Shown here: piece after piece, positions 33,923-45,530 of the stretch | How positions within the stretch are numbered: position 1 is the stretch's first letter | How the letters are laid out: each line of letters starts with the position of its first letter | Origin: Stomoxys calcitrans | Lineage: Eukaryota > Arthropoda > Insecta > Diptera > Muscidae | Assembly: GCF_963082655.1 (NCBI RefSeq) | Contig: NC_081553.1 | Coordinates: 150,054,990 to 150,118,989 of the forward strand | Direction of reading: 5' to 3' | Length of the DNA: 64,000 nucleotides | Position numbers and translations under genes: made by a program | The notes under the pieces: model-generated | The model's database searches: none | What the model saw: only the letters and a program-made list of their open reading frames with translations | Told to the model about the DNA's origin: nothing

Positions 33923-35676
33923 TTAATGGCTGTCCGAGAAAATATTTATGCCATTTGTGGTTATGACATTATGTCTTAGCCATCCCACCACTTCCTCCCG
34001 AGCGTGTATCCAGCGGAAATCCTTCCAATTTATCCCGCTTGAAACACACTGCAGTGCAGTCGATATTATCAGTTCTAGATCTTTAGAGTACACCCCAAAG
34101 CCCACCTGGTCGTCCAGTGTGGCACCCTCCTTAACTTCTGTTACAGGGGATATCGGAGTTCCAATCGGCTCTATCAGGAGTAGTGGTACAGTACTTTTTA
34201 TTAAAAAACGACTCAGGAACATCGGTCATTTTATCAAGGATATCACAGTGTCCGTAGCCGTGACCGAAGAGAAAGCACCCTTAACGTCACGGCAGTGGTC
34301 ACAGCAATTTTTCTAGCCACAATGCCCAGCGGCATTAGATGTTGCATTAGGTTCGTTGCATCATATGGTATCGTCCTCAGTGCGGCTGCGAGACACAAAC
34401 AAGCCATCCTTTGGATCCGGTTGAGTATTGAGCAGGAGGTGTACGTTTGAAGCGCCGCCATCAGACCACAGCACCATATAGCATTATAGGTATATACCCA
34501 ATGCGGTCTTAACCCCCATCTTTTGCCAATGGTTTTCTTACAGGTGTAGGTGGTTTTCTTACAAAATGTTGGATTTGAAGTCAATTTCCTGTCCAGCAAA
34601 ACACCCAGGAATTTTGCAATGGAACATTATCTTCTTCCAAGGAGACTGGTGCCACTGTAGGTAAATTGTATCTCCTGCTGAAAAGAACTACTTCTGCCTT
34701 GCACGGACTTAAACCTCCACCACTTTCGGTAGCCCACTTTGCTGTTGCACGTAGAGCTTCCTGACCTATATCTCTTAGAGCGCTGCGAAACTTTCCCCTA
34801 ACCGTCATCAGCATACGCGACCTCTTTTACGCCTTTTTCTTCCAGAGACAATAATATATTGTTAATGGCTATACCTCACCTCCACCTCCTTTAGGTGTTC
34901 CTCTGATGACCCATCTTTTTAGATTCCAAGCCTGCCTTAATGCACCTTTTAGTAAGTAAGTTATTAATAAACTTTCTTACGGTAGAATTCATGCCTAGAA
35001 ACTCCAATTCCTTCATGATTAACGTCGGTTTTACATTATTGAAGCATCTTCAATGTCAAGAAATGCTACCATTGTATATTCCGTGACACCGGGAGAACAC
35101 TCTATGTAGCCTACTAGGTCGTGAAGAGCTGTTTCAGTGGATTTGACTTTACTATATGCATGCTGCTGCCGCGACAGGCGATCTCCAGGGATCTTTGCCC
35201 TAAGATAGGTTTCTATCAACCACTCAAGAGTCTTCAGTATAAAGGATGACAGACCAATACGACGGAAAACTCTCGCCTTCGTGTGGTAGGGTTTCCCTGC
35301 TTTCGGAATGAAAATTAACTTCGTGTCCCCCCATCCCACAGGTATATAGATATTCTGTTACAAGCAGAGAATATCTCCCTAAGCCATATCTCACTAATTC
35401 AACCGGTGATACATCATCAGGGCCTGGCGACTTAAAGGAGTCGAAACTTCTTATCGCCCAAAGGATTTTCGGCTCAGACGCAATTTCCCTAATGACCTCC
35501 GACGAATGCATATTAGTGACAACCTCTTCTGGCGCCACGTTGTCCGTTGGAGAATTTTCCGGGAAATGTGTATCAACGAGTAGTTCTAGTGTTTCCTCAC
35601 TAGACATTGTCATTGCCATAATAGGTCTCGAGGACAGAATATTTCTTAGCCTAGAGGCCTCAGATGTATCCTCCAC
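33923..35676 (-). pseudogene. LINE RT and RNase H (copy B), broken
   Basis: The N-terminal RT part (35224-35676) includes AIRSFDSFKSPGPDDVSPVE. The next frame (35031-35339) gives TKLIFIPKAGKPYH, QQHAYSKVKSTETALHDLV and FLDIEDASIM, holding the first catalytic Asp. The box AYADD lies near 34805 but its frame stops right after. The frame 34581-34814 then gives ALRATAKWATESGGG. The thumb is at 34243-34599. The RNase H piece at 33923-34222 has lost the first Asp segment but keeps VGFGVYSKDLELI and INIFSDS. Confidence 0.82.
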
Positions 35677-35999
35677 GGAGCTGCAGAATTCTACCCAGGC
35701 TTTTTCTGAACCTTTTTAAGCTCGCCCTTATATTTTCTTAGCTCAGCCTTATAGATGTCCCAATCGTGTGGTGCTCTTGTGGCTTTTGCTCGGTTGAAGA
35801 GTTTTCTGCAGTCCTTCCTTAGACCAACCAGCTCTTGGGTCCACCATGGCGGTCGCCGTTTGCCCCTTGGCTTGGAACTGGGTCATGCTGACACAAGCGA
35901 GTCAGGGCCTTCGCGATTCGCCTGACCACTATCTAGAAGTGATAGTGGTGCAGAATTTGTGCTGAAATTTATCCCAATCCGACTTTCTTCAGTTTAGCC

Positions 36000-36300
36000 G
36001 AGAGACCACTACTTCAGTACTTTTTCTAAGGCTAAAACTAATATAACGATGATCAGAGAAGCTGTGGTCATCCAACACTTCCCAGTCGCATATTTTTCTA
36101 CTTATATCTTCCGATGCAAAGGTAATATCTAGTACCTCCTGCCTGTTCTTGGTAACAAATGTTGGTTTATCCCCTTTATTACAAATCGCCGGATTGCAAC
36201 TTATAATATATTCAATAAGCAGCTCACCCCTTTCGTTGACATCCGAACTTATATATTAGATATTAACATTATTCTTAATGGTACTTTCGGGTTACCAAAA
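36000..36300 (-). pseudogene. LINE endonuclease end (copy B)
   Basis: On the minus strand near 36020-36090 the words WEVLDDHSFSDHRYISFSL can be read, with the SDH signature of APE-type endonucleases. Upstream sequence to 36300 is decayed. Its position between ORF1 and RT supports the call. Confidence 0.65.
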
Positions 36301-36529
36301 TCTATGGTTCAGAACCAGTGATACGCTCCGTCAACTCCCCCTGCCATCAGGAAGACCTTCAGTGCCGCCGAAGCGGCCTTACAATGGCGGATATTTATCT
36401 GTAGAAACCGGACCATAGTCAGGATTCAAAACTTCCATCACTGTTGCGTTAGCCTTGTCTTCTGATTCCGCCAAGAATTCATTCTCACAAGATTCGTTAG
36501 ATCTTCTCATGATGAGCTTTCATACGCAT

Positions 36530-38028
36530 CTAAGGGCAGGTGAGAAAGCTTTTGAATTCACTCTTCCTCAGAACACTGGACACTTGCGGTGTGGACGATT
36601 CCTCCTTAGATGTTTCACTAACTGCTGCTGTCGAAGTACTTTTCGAATTCCGTACTTTCCCGCTGGCGCACACCTTGACCCCAGTCCAACCGGATGACCC
36701 ACCCACACGGGGCATGTCGGGTCCCGTTTCGATACCATCCTCTCCTGTCTCGATTGTGGTAGGAGGATTTTCAGTCTCCTGCAATCCGCTAGACTTAAGC
36801 GATGTAGTAGTAGTAGTTCCTCAGAAAGTGTTCAAAAAGCACTGCTGAGTCGTCTCCTGATTCCCCATCCCCACCGCTTCTATAGACCTTCAGTTTCAAC
36901 TTGTAGAATCCGTAGGATACAACCTCTTCAGAATACTGCATGTCTCCGGTCGCCATCAGCCCCATCCAATCTACCAATCTTTCTGTCGGTGGTTGAAAGA
37001 TTCGAATTGCATTCCCTCAGTCTTCCAAGTATGGCTTCAGGATCTGAGGGAATCCTTGGCATCCAAGCATGCGCCATTGGTTGAGAAGGAATATCTTCCT
37101 TCTTGTCTAAATCTAGTGCTACACCTGGACAGATCTCATCAATCTTCTTTAGCGCACAACGATACATTTCAATTGAGCGTTGATCACCGAAGGAATTACT
37201 TGTATCGGCCCCGATACCAGCCTTCATCGTCACAAACTGGAAGGGACGCTGAAAATTCCTCACGGATATCGTAGTACACTGATGACAGTCCATTGACTTT
37301 CCCACTTCACTTCTTCCTAGGTATGCAGCCTTGTTCTTCTCCCTTGTCGACAACTGTCATCACCATACTATCCTTAGCGACATTAGCAAAGGTTCTTGGA
37401 TCCACCTAGGTTTTTTGGCATTGGATCCCCTTCAGGTGACCGGAGCCTTTTGGTTGACTGTGGTGTAGCTTTCGATTCTAGACGTGCAGTCTTTGGGGTA
37501 GCCTGTGCAACAAATCCCTGAGTCCAATCTAGGGATTCTCTCCCCCAATAATGAAAGTCTTACCATACGCATAAAGCCTTTCAATAAACCTGAGAGCGAT
37601 GGGTCTTCTAAAGAGCGTGTTGGTTTGTCCCTTAAAGATCGTGTTGGTTTGCCGGTGAAGGCCGATGGCCTAGGCAAATTATAGCCATACGAAGATAGAA
37701 TTGGTTCGGCCTTGTCTTTAAGACTGGAACCAGGTGTCTTCGACAAAATCCCCTGCTGACCAATCGTCTATCGGCTAGTGGAGCCTGGAGCAGCCGCCAC
37801 CACAAGTCGAGGTTTCAGTAGCAGACAACATGTCTCGGCCTGATACCACCACCGCAGCTGTTGGATCTTTGGATTCCATTCTATACCTACTCCCGGGGAT
37901 CTGCCGTTCCACTGGAAACAGACGCAGATCATCAACCGCTTAATGGATATTACTATCGTAGCTATCCTTAAGTGACTTAAATTTTTCTTCCAAAAACAAT
38001 GACCTATTACTGAAAATGTCCGCTGCAC
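36530..38028 (-). pseudogene. LINE ORF1 (copy B), broken
   Basis: ORF1 binds element RNA. The N-terminal part (37768-38028 and 37432-37746) is low-complexity and basic, including a short repeat (KPTRSLRDKPTRSLEDPS). The folded part (36928-37353) includes CPGVALDLDKKEDIP and IPSDPEAILGRLRECN, then KIGRLDGADGDRRHAVF, wording shared by ORF1 proteins of this LINE group. The C-terminal part (36795-36977, 36530-36784) continues with YGFYKLKLKVYRS. Three or more frame breaks occur. No zinc knuckle is readable. Confidence 0.65.
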
Positions 38029-38050
38029 TCAACGGTTCAAACTAGAATCA

Positions 38051-38527
38051 ACATCCATGGTAAGTATTTTCCAAATCGGTCTAAAACCATATTAGCCGAT
38101 CCCCCGATAAGACTTTTACGGCCCATAGAAGCTTAAATTTTGCCTGGGTTGGCAGAAGTTTGGTACTGTTTGAACAACTATGCCCTTCAAGTAAGAGCAA
38201 TTTGTGTAGACTTTTAGCAGAATGCATGATGGTGGGTTCCCTAGACTCGACCCGGTGGAACATAGCACGCTTGTGTAGAAAATTCTGTGTTTATAATCCA
38301 CAAAACCATACTGACTGCTACCTCTACGACCTTCACTCTACGAACAAAAATTTTATAAATTTTCGACAAATAAGCAATAATTTACTGCAGGCGAAGTTTA
38401 TTAAGATTTTAGTATAATCGAAGGCCTTTTACTCCAATTTTAGAATTTGTGTTCAATAGACTTTCAAAATCGAAAAGTTGCTAAAATTCTTCTGTTACTG
38501 TTAAATTGGTAAAGATACCTAAAATTT
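38051..38527. other. Short AT-rich spacer, no gene
   Basis: No domain is visible. The words GACCCGGTGGAACATAGCACG near 38248 resemble a badly decayed mini-me hairpin end in reverse, but nothing else of such an element follows. Confidence 0.4.
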
Positions 38528-40050
38528 TTATTGAAAACTGTTGTTGTTGTTGTCTGCTTGAATCTGTTGAGTGTCCAGATCCACGAACTGTGCGACTAAG
38601 ATGGGGTGCGACCACAGGGATCTGGGTCGGAGTCGAGTGGGTCTGGCTGGGCAGTTAAACAGGTGACGTGTGTCGTGTGGCCCATGGTCACAATCGGGAC
38701 ATGCATCTTGCACTTCGGCATCAATTCTTGCTCTGTTGGAGTTGAGGCGGCTGCATCTGCCGGAACGTAATTGAACCAGAACTACTCTGGTTTGTCCAGG
38801 GAGGTCAATTTCTTCAGGTGCAATTGGACTACATTCACCCATGGATATTGTCTAGACCCGCTTGAACTAGTGGTTCTCTCTTATAGCGCTGAACCTCACG
38901 CTCTAGATCATGTAGACCTACCTTAAGGCTTCTGAGCTGTGGATATCTATCCACAAGATAATGACTTGGATGGTCACTGCGATAGCATCCCAAAAGGTTT
39001 TCCCTAGATAGCATGTAGTTATGTCTTCGCACTGGTAGGATTTTTTCTCCTGATGGAGGTGGTGCACATGAGAACCGAGGAAACAGCCCGTCGCAGTTCG
39101 GAGGGCGGCATTCTGACAGATCTGAATATTATTCCACTGCGTTGCACAAAGTTCACGAGACCACTCTGGCGCTGCATAACTTACCAAAGACCAGCAAATT
39201 GCTTTGTACGTGGTCAACAAGGTTCTTTTGTCTGCACCTCAAGTGCTCCCAACAAGTGACTTCATGACCTTGTTTCTACTTTTGACTTTATCGCATATTG
39301 CTGTGTCATGTGGGGAAAATGTTTAAGAGCTGTCAAATGTGACGCCAAGTATTTTGGCACACTTAATGGCCGGAATCATTTCTCCATCGACCGTCATGAG
39401 GCAAGTTCGTTGAGGTAGACGTTCAACCTATCGCAGATGTCAACAATGGGTGGGGGTCTGATGCCATGATCGTACAATCGTCCTCATATGATACGATTTC
39501 TATACCATCTAGAAGGGTAGGAATGGAGGATAGGTAGTAGTTAAACAGCGCCGAAGATATTACCCCGCCTTGGAGAACTCCCTGTTTCACTCTACGGTGT
39601 TTCGATTTATTTTCCCTGAAATCCACAAAAGACTGGCGACCACACAGATAATTCGCGACCCAGCGTTTCAGGCCCGGCTGGAGAGATGTGTTGGCGTTGT
39701 CCTCAAATAGTTTGGCATGGCTTACCGTGTCGAATGCCTTCTATAGGTCAAGTGCCACGAGGACCCTCCTATCATATGGCTTGGCCTGATTGTGCGGTGA
39801 TGGCATGCATAGCAGTTCTTGTGCTATGTAAGTGATGCTCGGCGAATGGAAATTCTCCGACGAGGCTCTGGAGGAGTAATGCCTCAAGCGTTTTTGCTAC
39901 TGCTGAGAGGAGGGGGTAGATCGATCTATGCGACTCCCTCAATCTCGTGTTCTTTCCAGACTTCAGTAGCGGGATCACTCTACCCATTTTCCAGACATCG
40001 GGAACTATACGAGTGTTCAAAGACATGTTGAGGACAGTAGTAAGGTACTC
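38528..40050 (-). mobile_element. Jockey-clade LINE, 5'-truncated
   Basis: Only the 3' two thirds of the RT ORF and the 3' tail (CAACAACAACAACAG) remain, as expected after abortive reverse transcription. The family also supplied the scraps at 1555-1803 and in the palindrome arms. Several frame breaks make it inactive. Confidence 0.8.
38528..40050 (-). pseudogene. Jockey reverse transcriptase, C-terminal two thirds
   Basis: Reading right to left: VPDVWKMGRVIPLLKSGK (39772-40026), then LVALDL, a TAG and KAFDTVSHAKLFEDN, the first catalytic Asp region. The frame 39423-39626 has VKQGVLQGGVISSALFNYY and YEDDCTIMAS, where the usual Ala of the YADD box is Glu. The thumb follows (38918-39220: SYAAPEWSRELCATQWNN and ALRTATGC). 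The tail at 38528-38842 has RVVLVQLRSGRCSRLNSN and the Cys/His motif ACPDCDHGPHDTRHLFNCP. Confidence 0.85.
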
Positions 40051-40232
40051 AACTCCAGTCCACTAGTTGCGGATAGTGGAATGCTCCATACGGAATAGCT
40101 GTAACGACAGTCACGGACAATCAGCGATATCGAGCGGAGAGTCTTAGTGAGAGGTCGGGCGTCGCCGGCTCTTGCACAAATACTGAGTGCAATTGATGCT
40201 CGATATGACAAGGCGAGTTATTGGCGCCTTTT
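40046..40232 (+). repeat. RTE-type 5' UTR fragment
   Basis: This fragment shares words with the reverse complement of 32318-32510, for example AAATACTGAGTGC and ATGACAAGGCGAGTTATTGG, and TTGCGGATAGTGGAA at its start. It lies head to head with the jockey copy and in front of a plus-strand LINE, and may have been its 5' end or a separate scrap. Confidence 0.55.
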
Positions 40233-40499
40233 TTTAAACTTCAGGCAGTACAGTGACAAGTATCTCAATGCAGCCTAACTAAAAGGAAGCCGACGATGAT
40301 CACCTACTCCCAAGAAGCCCATTTACATAAGATTTGGAAGACTAGGATAGGGAAAGTTCCTAATATTGGAACATCAGGCAATGCAAGACTCAATACAACC
40401 TAACGAACAGGACATGCTGAAGCTTTTGATAAGAACGTATATTCCACAGGATACGACAGGAGTCACGAAGACTTCGGTATCTTCAAATAATGAGGTAGC

Positions 40500-40864
40500 A
40501 TAAGACTTGCATCTACTCCGAAAGTCTGGCAGGAATCAATGGTGGTTTTTGTACCCAAGCCCGGAAAGGCAAGCGGCACCAAGGGCCTACAGACCTATAA
40601 GCCTTACGTCCTTTCAACCAAAACTCATAACCATCGAACGTATTGTGGACACCATGATAACGAGTGGGACATCCAGCGAACTGCTCAAAAACGAACAGCA
40701 TTCCTATGTCAAAGAAAGGTGGTGAATGCCCTGCACTAGGTTGTGCATAAAATAGAAGAATCGTTCGATGCAAAGAAGTACACATTTGCGGTATGCATTG
40801 ACATCTAGGGGAATTTTAACAATGTGCGGACCGACACACTGATCCAATCCTTAGAACTAACCAA
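40500..40864 (+). pseudogene. LINE RT N-terminal part (copy C)
   Basis: FVPKPGKASGTKG, then in the next frame AYRPISLTSFQPKLITIERI, LLKNEQHSYVKER and, after another shift, AVCIDI followed by a stop, then RGILTMCG in another frame (NNVRT is expected there). These are the fingers and first palm motif of the LOA/I-type RT. The words RTDTLIQSLE mark the last codons before the RTE insertion. Confidence 0.8.
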
Positions 40865-40865
40865 C

Positions 40866-43128
40866 CAACCTAACCAACTTTACTTAAGTTTAATTAGCAA
40901 AGACAGAAAATTTGTTCCAGTAGCCGATCGTTCCAAGCGCCTCGATCTTCTGCGCTCATCCTAAAATCTCTGACATCAACTTTCGAGGTGTCTCCCGCCA
41001 CTTGATCTTTCCATCGGGCTTTTGATCGTCCTGGTTTGCCTTCAGAAGACTTCTTTGCCGAAGCTTCTTCATCCATTTTGACAACATGACCCAGCCATCA
41101 CAGCCGTTGTATTTTGATCCGTGTAACTATGCTATCGTCGTCATACAGCCCGTGGTTCGTACAACACCTATGTTCTCTTTTAACGCAAACTGGTCCATCC
41201 AACACTCCAAGCACTGCCTCATCCGCTTTCACATGTACTCATGTCTCAGAACCATATAACAACTCTTGTAGTATCAGTGTCTTGTATAATGTAATCTTCG
41301 TCTGTCGGGGGGTGGCCTTGTTTCTAAACTGCTTACTTAATCCAAAGTAGCATCTGTTTGCCAGTATTATTCTTCATTTTATTTTAAAACTGGTGTCATT
41401 GGTTTCGATTACGTCGGTGCTGAGGTAGATAAAGTTGCTGACTATCTCAAAGTTGTGGTTCCAAACTGTATCCATTTTCGTTATCTGCTCGGTTGTACAA
41501 GGCATTTTGGCAGTTGCTACCATCCGTTTCGTCTTATCCCCATTTACTGCCAGACCCATTTTCACTAAGTATCTTTCGATTCTTTCAAAGGCTGCAGTTA
41601 CTACTTCCGGTGATCGACCTATGATATCGATGTCGTCGGCATAGGCGAGTAGCATGTGTTCTCTTGTGATAAGTGTGCCATATCTATTCACATCTGAATC
41701 TCGTATAATCTTCTCCAGCAGGATAAGCTGTCTCCAAGTCTGAAAACTCGTTTGGTATTCAATAGATCGGATAAGTTCTTTTTTATTCTTACTGAGGAAT
41801 GTGTATCAGCAAGTGTCATCCTGAAGAGTCTTTTTAATTTTGCAGGGATACCAAACTCAGACATGACTTGAGATACTTTTGAACGGCTGTCAAAAGGGGC
41901 TTTATAGTCAACAAATAGATGGCAGGAGTTGATTTGTCATTCTCGGGTCTTTTCCAGGATTTGGCGCAGTGTTAGTGTCTGGTCTACGGTGGATTTACCA
42001 GGTCTAGGGCCCAATTATCTCACTGACTTTAGGTATTAATCTTTCATATAGTACGCTCGAGAGTACCTTGTATGCGATGGGGAGGAGACTTAATCCTCTG
42101 TAGTTGGCAAATTCCGTCTTGTCTCCTTTGTTGTGTACGAGACATAGTATGCTGAGGTTCCAATCATCGAGTATGCATTCTTCTAGCCAGATTGTGCCGA
42201 CAAGCTGATGTATACACATTATTAGCGTTTTGCCTGCGGTCTTAAATAGTTCAGCGGATAACCCGTCGGCTTCTGGTGCCTTGTAGTTCTTCGCTTGTTC
42301 TGAGGTAAAATGTTCGTTCCATATCCTCAGCATGTTATCAATATCATTAACTAGATTTCCTTCTTTGTCTCTGCGGTAGGATGTGCATGCACCAAAGCCG
42401 TCGGTTTGAGGTTTTATACTTTGGTAGCATTTCTGGACTCCATTTTGACTCCTGTACATCGCGCACACTCATATCTCCCTTCCGATATCCCCCTTCATCT
42501 TGCGCATTGCTACTGATTGCAGGGTTGCTCTGTTTGCCGCATTCTTGGCGTCAGTAGCATCTCGACGCTCTTGGTCGTAACATGCGTGATTTGGGGGAGG
42601 CTTCCGGTGTCCAAGTACAGCCATCTGTTGTTTGCAGCTTTTCAATGTTGATCTTCCGTAGAGTTTTAGATCGTACTTTTCTCGCCATGCGCAAACGAGG
42701 GCGAACCTTTGCTGCAGCAAAGTAATGATCCGAATCTATATTCGCTCCACGATCGATCGTACATCTAACACGCTGGGTGAATGCCTTTCACCTATCACAA
42801 CGTGATCAATTTGGTTCTTCGTGTTTTGATCGGGTGACAGCTATGTGGCTTTGTGAATATTTTTATGTTGAAATCTGGTGCTGCTAACCATGTTTCTTGC
42901 CGCGGCAAAATCTATTAGCCTCAACCCATAATCGGACATTACCTCGTAGAGGCTAAACATTCCGACTCTTGGACCAAAGATGTCATTCTTCCCTATCATT
43001 GCATTAAAATCTCTCAGAACGATTTTAATATCATGGGTGGGCAGCGGTCATTCTCTCTCTCTGGGCGCTCGTAGAAATTTCTTGGGTGTGGTCGTCTTTG
43101 TCTTCCGTTGGGGCATGGGCACAAATAA
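40866..43128 (-). mobile_element. RTE-like LINE, copy 2, inserted in copy C
   Basis: This is the same family as 29276-32630 but more decayed and with internal deletions. Readable parts are the 3' tail near 40894-41076 (MDEEASAKKSSEGKPG), the RT box HMLLAYADDIDIIGRSPE (41374-41691), the RT fingers (42004-42468: TEFANYRGLSLLPIAYK), the linker (42469-42720) and endonuclease scraps to 43128 (CAHAPTEDKD). Its tail on the minus strand ends in GGTTAGGTTGGTTGG-like repeats at 40861-40880. Confidence 0.8.
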
Positions 43129-44340
43129 GGATTGTGTTGGTCCTTCGAAGCGAATGTAAGGGACGAAGTGGCAGAAAGCACGCCACCGCGGAGCATTTTG
43201 TCGCTACTCCTATGGGTGACCACCATAAATAACTTATTTCGGACGCAGACGATGTTATAATACTTCTAAGAAGTAAGAATCCGGGCCAGCTATGCAGAAG
43301 GGCCGAAAGGATCTTGCAGATGACATACTACTGGGTTTGACCCAGGGGTCTCAATGTTAACTCAGAGAAGATTGAAATCTGCCTGTTCACGAAAAAGACG
43401 AAGGTGGGCTAATTTTGTCAAATACTTCGGAGTGATCATGGACAGGAAATTTAATTGGAAGTGTCACATTCAGGAGTGTAGTGATAAGGCTTACAGATGA
43501 TAGACACTATGCAGACGGGCTGTAGGGTCGAAACGGGGCTTCGTAAATATATGGCAAAAGTTGGGGTTTAGACCGCGCTTCATGCATTGGGTATATACTG
43601 CAGTTGTCAGACCTATAATGCTATATAGTGTTGTGGTCTGGTGGACGGCGCTTCAAATACTGTACCACTTTTTCTGATAGAATCGATTGGAATTACGATG
43701 TCCCTGGAAATAGAAGTTATATAGATTTCTATATGGATGGTTCCAAACTAGTCGTCCAGATGGGCTTTGTTGTGTACTCCAAAGATCTAGAACTTGTCAT
43801 ATCGAAAAGGTTACCCGACCACTGCATTATGTATCAAGCTCATACTATTAAGGAAGTGGTGGAATGGCTAAGATATAATGTAATATAGACAAATGACATA
43901 AATATCAGGCAGTTATTAAATCCCTGGAGAACGTATTTCTGAACACAAAAACCGCCCCGACTGTCGCAGATCTCTCAACGAGTAGGCTGAACAGTTCAAA
44001 ATTCACCACAGAGATATCCCGGGAATCTTAAATCGAACGAGCTTGCGAGACTAGGAACTACCTTACACATTCCAGGAAAACTGGAATCTGTGGGCATGCC
44101 TCTAGCAACATATAAGCTAAGTTTTCAAGATCAGGCCCGAAGGACAAAGAATGATAGATGGTCACAATGATGGGACTGTGAGCATTCCAAAACTATGTCG
44201 ACTAATCTAAATTTAAGAGGTCTACCGCTTTGCTGTCACTGGTTTGAACAGACTCTCAGTCATTGTGTCCGTCATGACATTTCTATGGCTTCGTTGTTTC
44301 AGTAAAGGGATTAGATCGATGACGTGCAAGATCCGGATAA
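43129..44340 (+). pseudogene. LINE RT end and RNase H (copy C)
   Basis: After the RTE insertion, VRDEVAESTPPRSILSLLLW and TTINNLF give the RT motif before the catalytic box. The box itself is decayed near 43244. FVKYFGVIMDRKFNWKCHI follows, then the thumb to WWTALQ. A deletion joins this to RNase H at 43628-43888: FYMDGSKLVVQMGFVVYSK, with Met for the usual Thr before the first Asp, then VVEWLRYNV. Sequence to about 44340 matches the 3' part of copy B in reverse. Confidence 0.75.
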
Positions 44341-44539
44341 TACAAACCCAAGTATTGTATATAAGGCTACCGGAAGCTCGGAGTTGCTAGGTACTAGACC
44401 CGGTTGAATGATTTTTGAGTCAAAATCCGCTCCAGAACCAATTGCGAGGGTATCGCTTTTATAGAATTGGAATCTTGAATACTAAAAATACTGGCAGAGA
44501 CTGCTTTGGATTTTCCATCGATATACGATTGTTAAGTGT
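44341..44539. other. Spacer before the BEL element; ends with target duplicate
   Basis: No gene is visible. The last five bases, AGTGT at 44535-44539, are repeated at 55141-55145 directly after the BEL element and are its target-site duplication. Confidence 0.75.
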
Positions 44540-45492
44540 TGTTTGGGGTCAGACTAAGGGTTTTGCCTTTCGGAATAAAAAGAGGGAGAATTAAGTGTTT
44601 AAATTCATTGTTGTTGTAATTGTTTATTGTAATTGTTATTTTTCAGTGCTTTTAGATTTCATTAGATATAAGTAGCCAATTGAGTTGAATAATTGATTAT
44701 AGTTAGCATTAGTTAGAGAATTTTAGAATTAATTATTTGCTTTTAATTAGGGTAAGTAGAGCAATTCATTTTTAGTTTAAGTAGCAAATATTACACTTAG
44801 TTTTAGATAGCAAAATTTGTATTGGGAACAAACGATTGAATTAGTTTAGGTTTCACTTAGGGTTTGATTAATAAATTTCATATGTAGATTTAAGTAGACA
44901 AATTTAAATCTTAATAGGAAAAAATGCAGCTTTATTTTAATGTTAGGGAATTGTGCAATATAAAGTTATAGTTTTAATTGTGGCCCGAACTTTTGGTTGT
45001 GGTTGGTGTTGTTAGTGTCCCGCACTTTTGATTGTTGTTTATTTCTGTACTGAGATTGTGGGTCGCTTTTAGAATTTGGTGCTTGAGTCTGTTGTTGTTG
45101 TGTCACTTGTGTCTAAAATGTTAAATATATTAGTTCACTGTTTCAAAGTTTATTGTTGCAATGTTCACTCTAGTTATATATGTTTGTATGTATGTTCACT
45201 GTTGGTTCACTTGTTGTTCACTTCGAGGGGGGAAAGAGCACGGTTCGCGGGTTTAAGGTTTCAATCGAGACTGATCTTTTTCTGGTTGTTGCTTGTCACT
45301 TGGACCCCGCGAAAACGGTCAACTTTCCAAGCTACAAGCAACAATTCCAGGTAAACAAATATGAAATCAAGGCGGAATCAGCGATTAAGAACTTACTTCA
45401 ATGTACCGTTATGCACAGTGGGTCATGTGCATACGTGAACGCATGTCTGCACATGGGTGCACATGACTTCATGTTCAAACGTACCTTGAACA
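44540..45492 (-). repeat. BEL 3' LTR
   Basis: On the plus strand it begins TGTTTGGGGTCAGAC and ends GTACCTTGAACA, so it has the TG...CA ends of LTRs. It appears identical to 54188-55140. Its 3' third holds a GC-richer part with the inverted words CATGTGCA and TGCACATG. On the element's sense strand it follows the polypurine tract. Confidence 0.95.
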
Positions 45493-45505
45493 TTCTCCCC
45501 CTCCA
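45493..45505 (-). other. BEL polypurine tract
   Basis: The sense strand reads GGAGGGGGAGAA directly before the 3' LTR (plus strand TTCTCCCCCTCC). This is the expected primer for second-strand synthesis, placed exactly at the LTR edge. Confidence 0.85.
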
Positions 45506-45530
45506 AGTGACGAAGTGACATCTTACCTTT

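Larger units (their letters stand above)
33185..38050 (-). mobile_element. RNase H-bearing LINE, near full-length copy B
   Basis: This copy runs about 4.9 kb on the minus strand: ORF1 (about 36530-38030), endonuclease (36000-36300), RT (34580-35680), RNase H (33920-34220) and a 3' end with AACCT-type repeats at 33185-33215. Each part is broken by several lesions. It belongs to the same family as copy A, since the 3' 300 bp are closely alike. Confidence 0.78.
40233..44340 (+). mobile_element. RNase H-bearing LINE copy C, split by an RTE element
   Basis: The RT N-terminal region lies at 40500-40864 and the RT continuation starts at 43129, on the other side of a minus-strand RTE copy. About 45 bp of RT (compare the related piece at 59900-60130) are missing at the join. 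The RNase H part closely resembles copy A. Many lesions are present. Confidence 0.72.

Noticed and set aside
36455..37274. Plus-strand open frames across 36455-37274.
   Set aside because: They are antisense shadows of the LINE ORF1 on the minus strand, whose wording fits the family.
45076..45518. Open frames inside both BEL LTRs (also 54724-55160).
   Set aside because: They are identical only because LTRs are duplicated during insertion. They are antisense to the element and show no domain.
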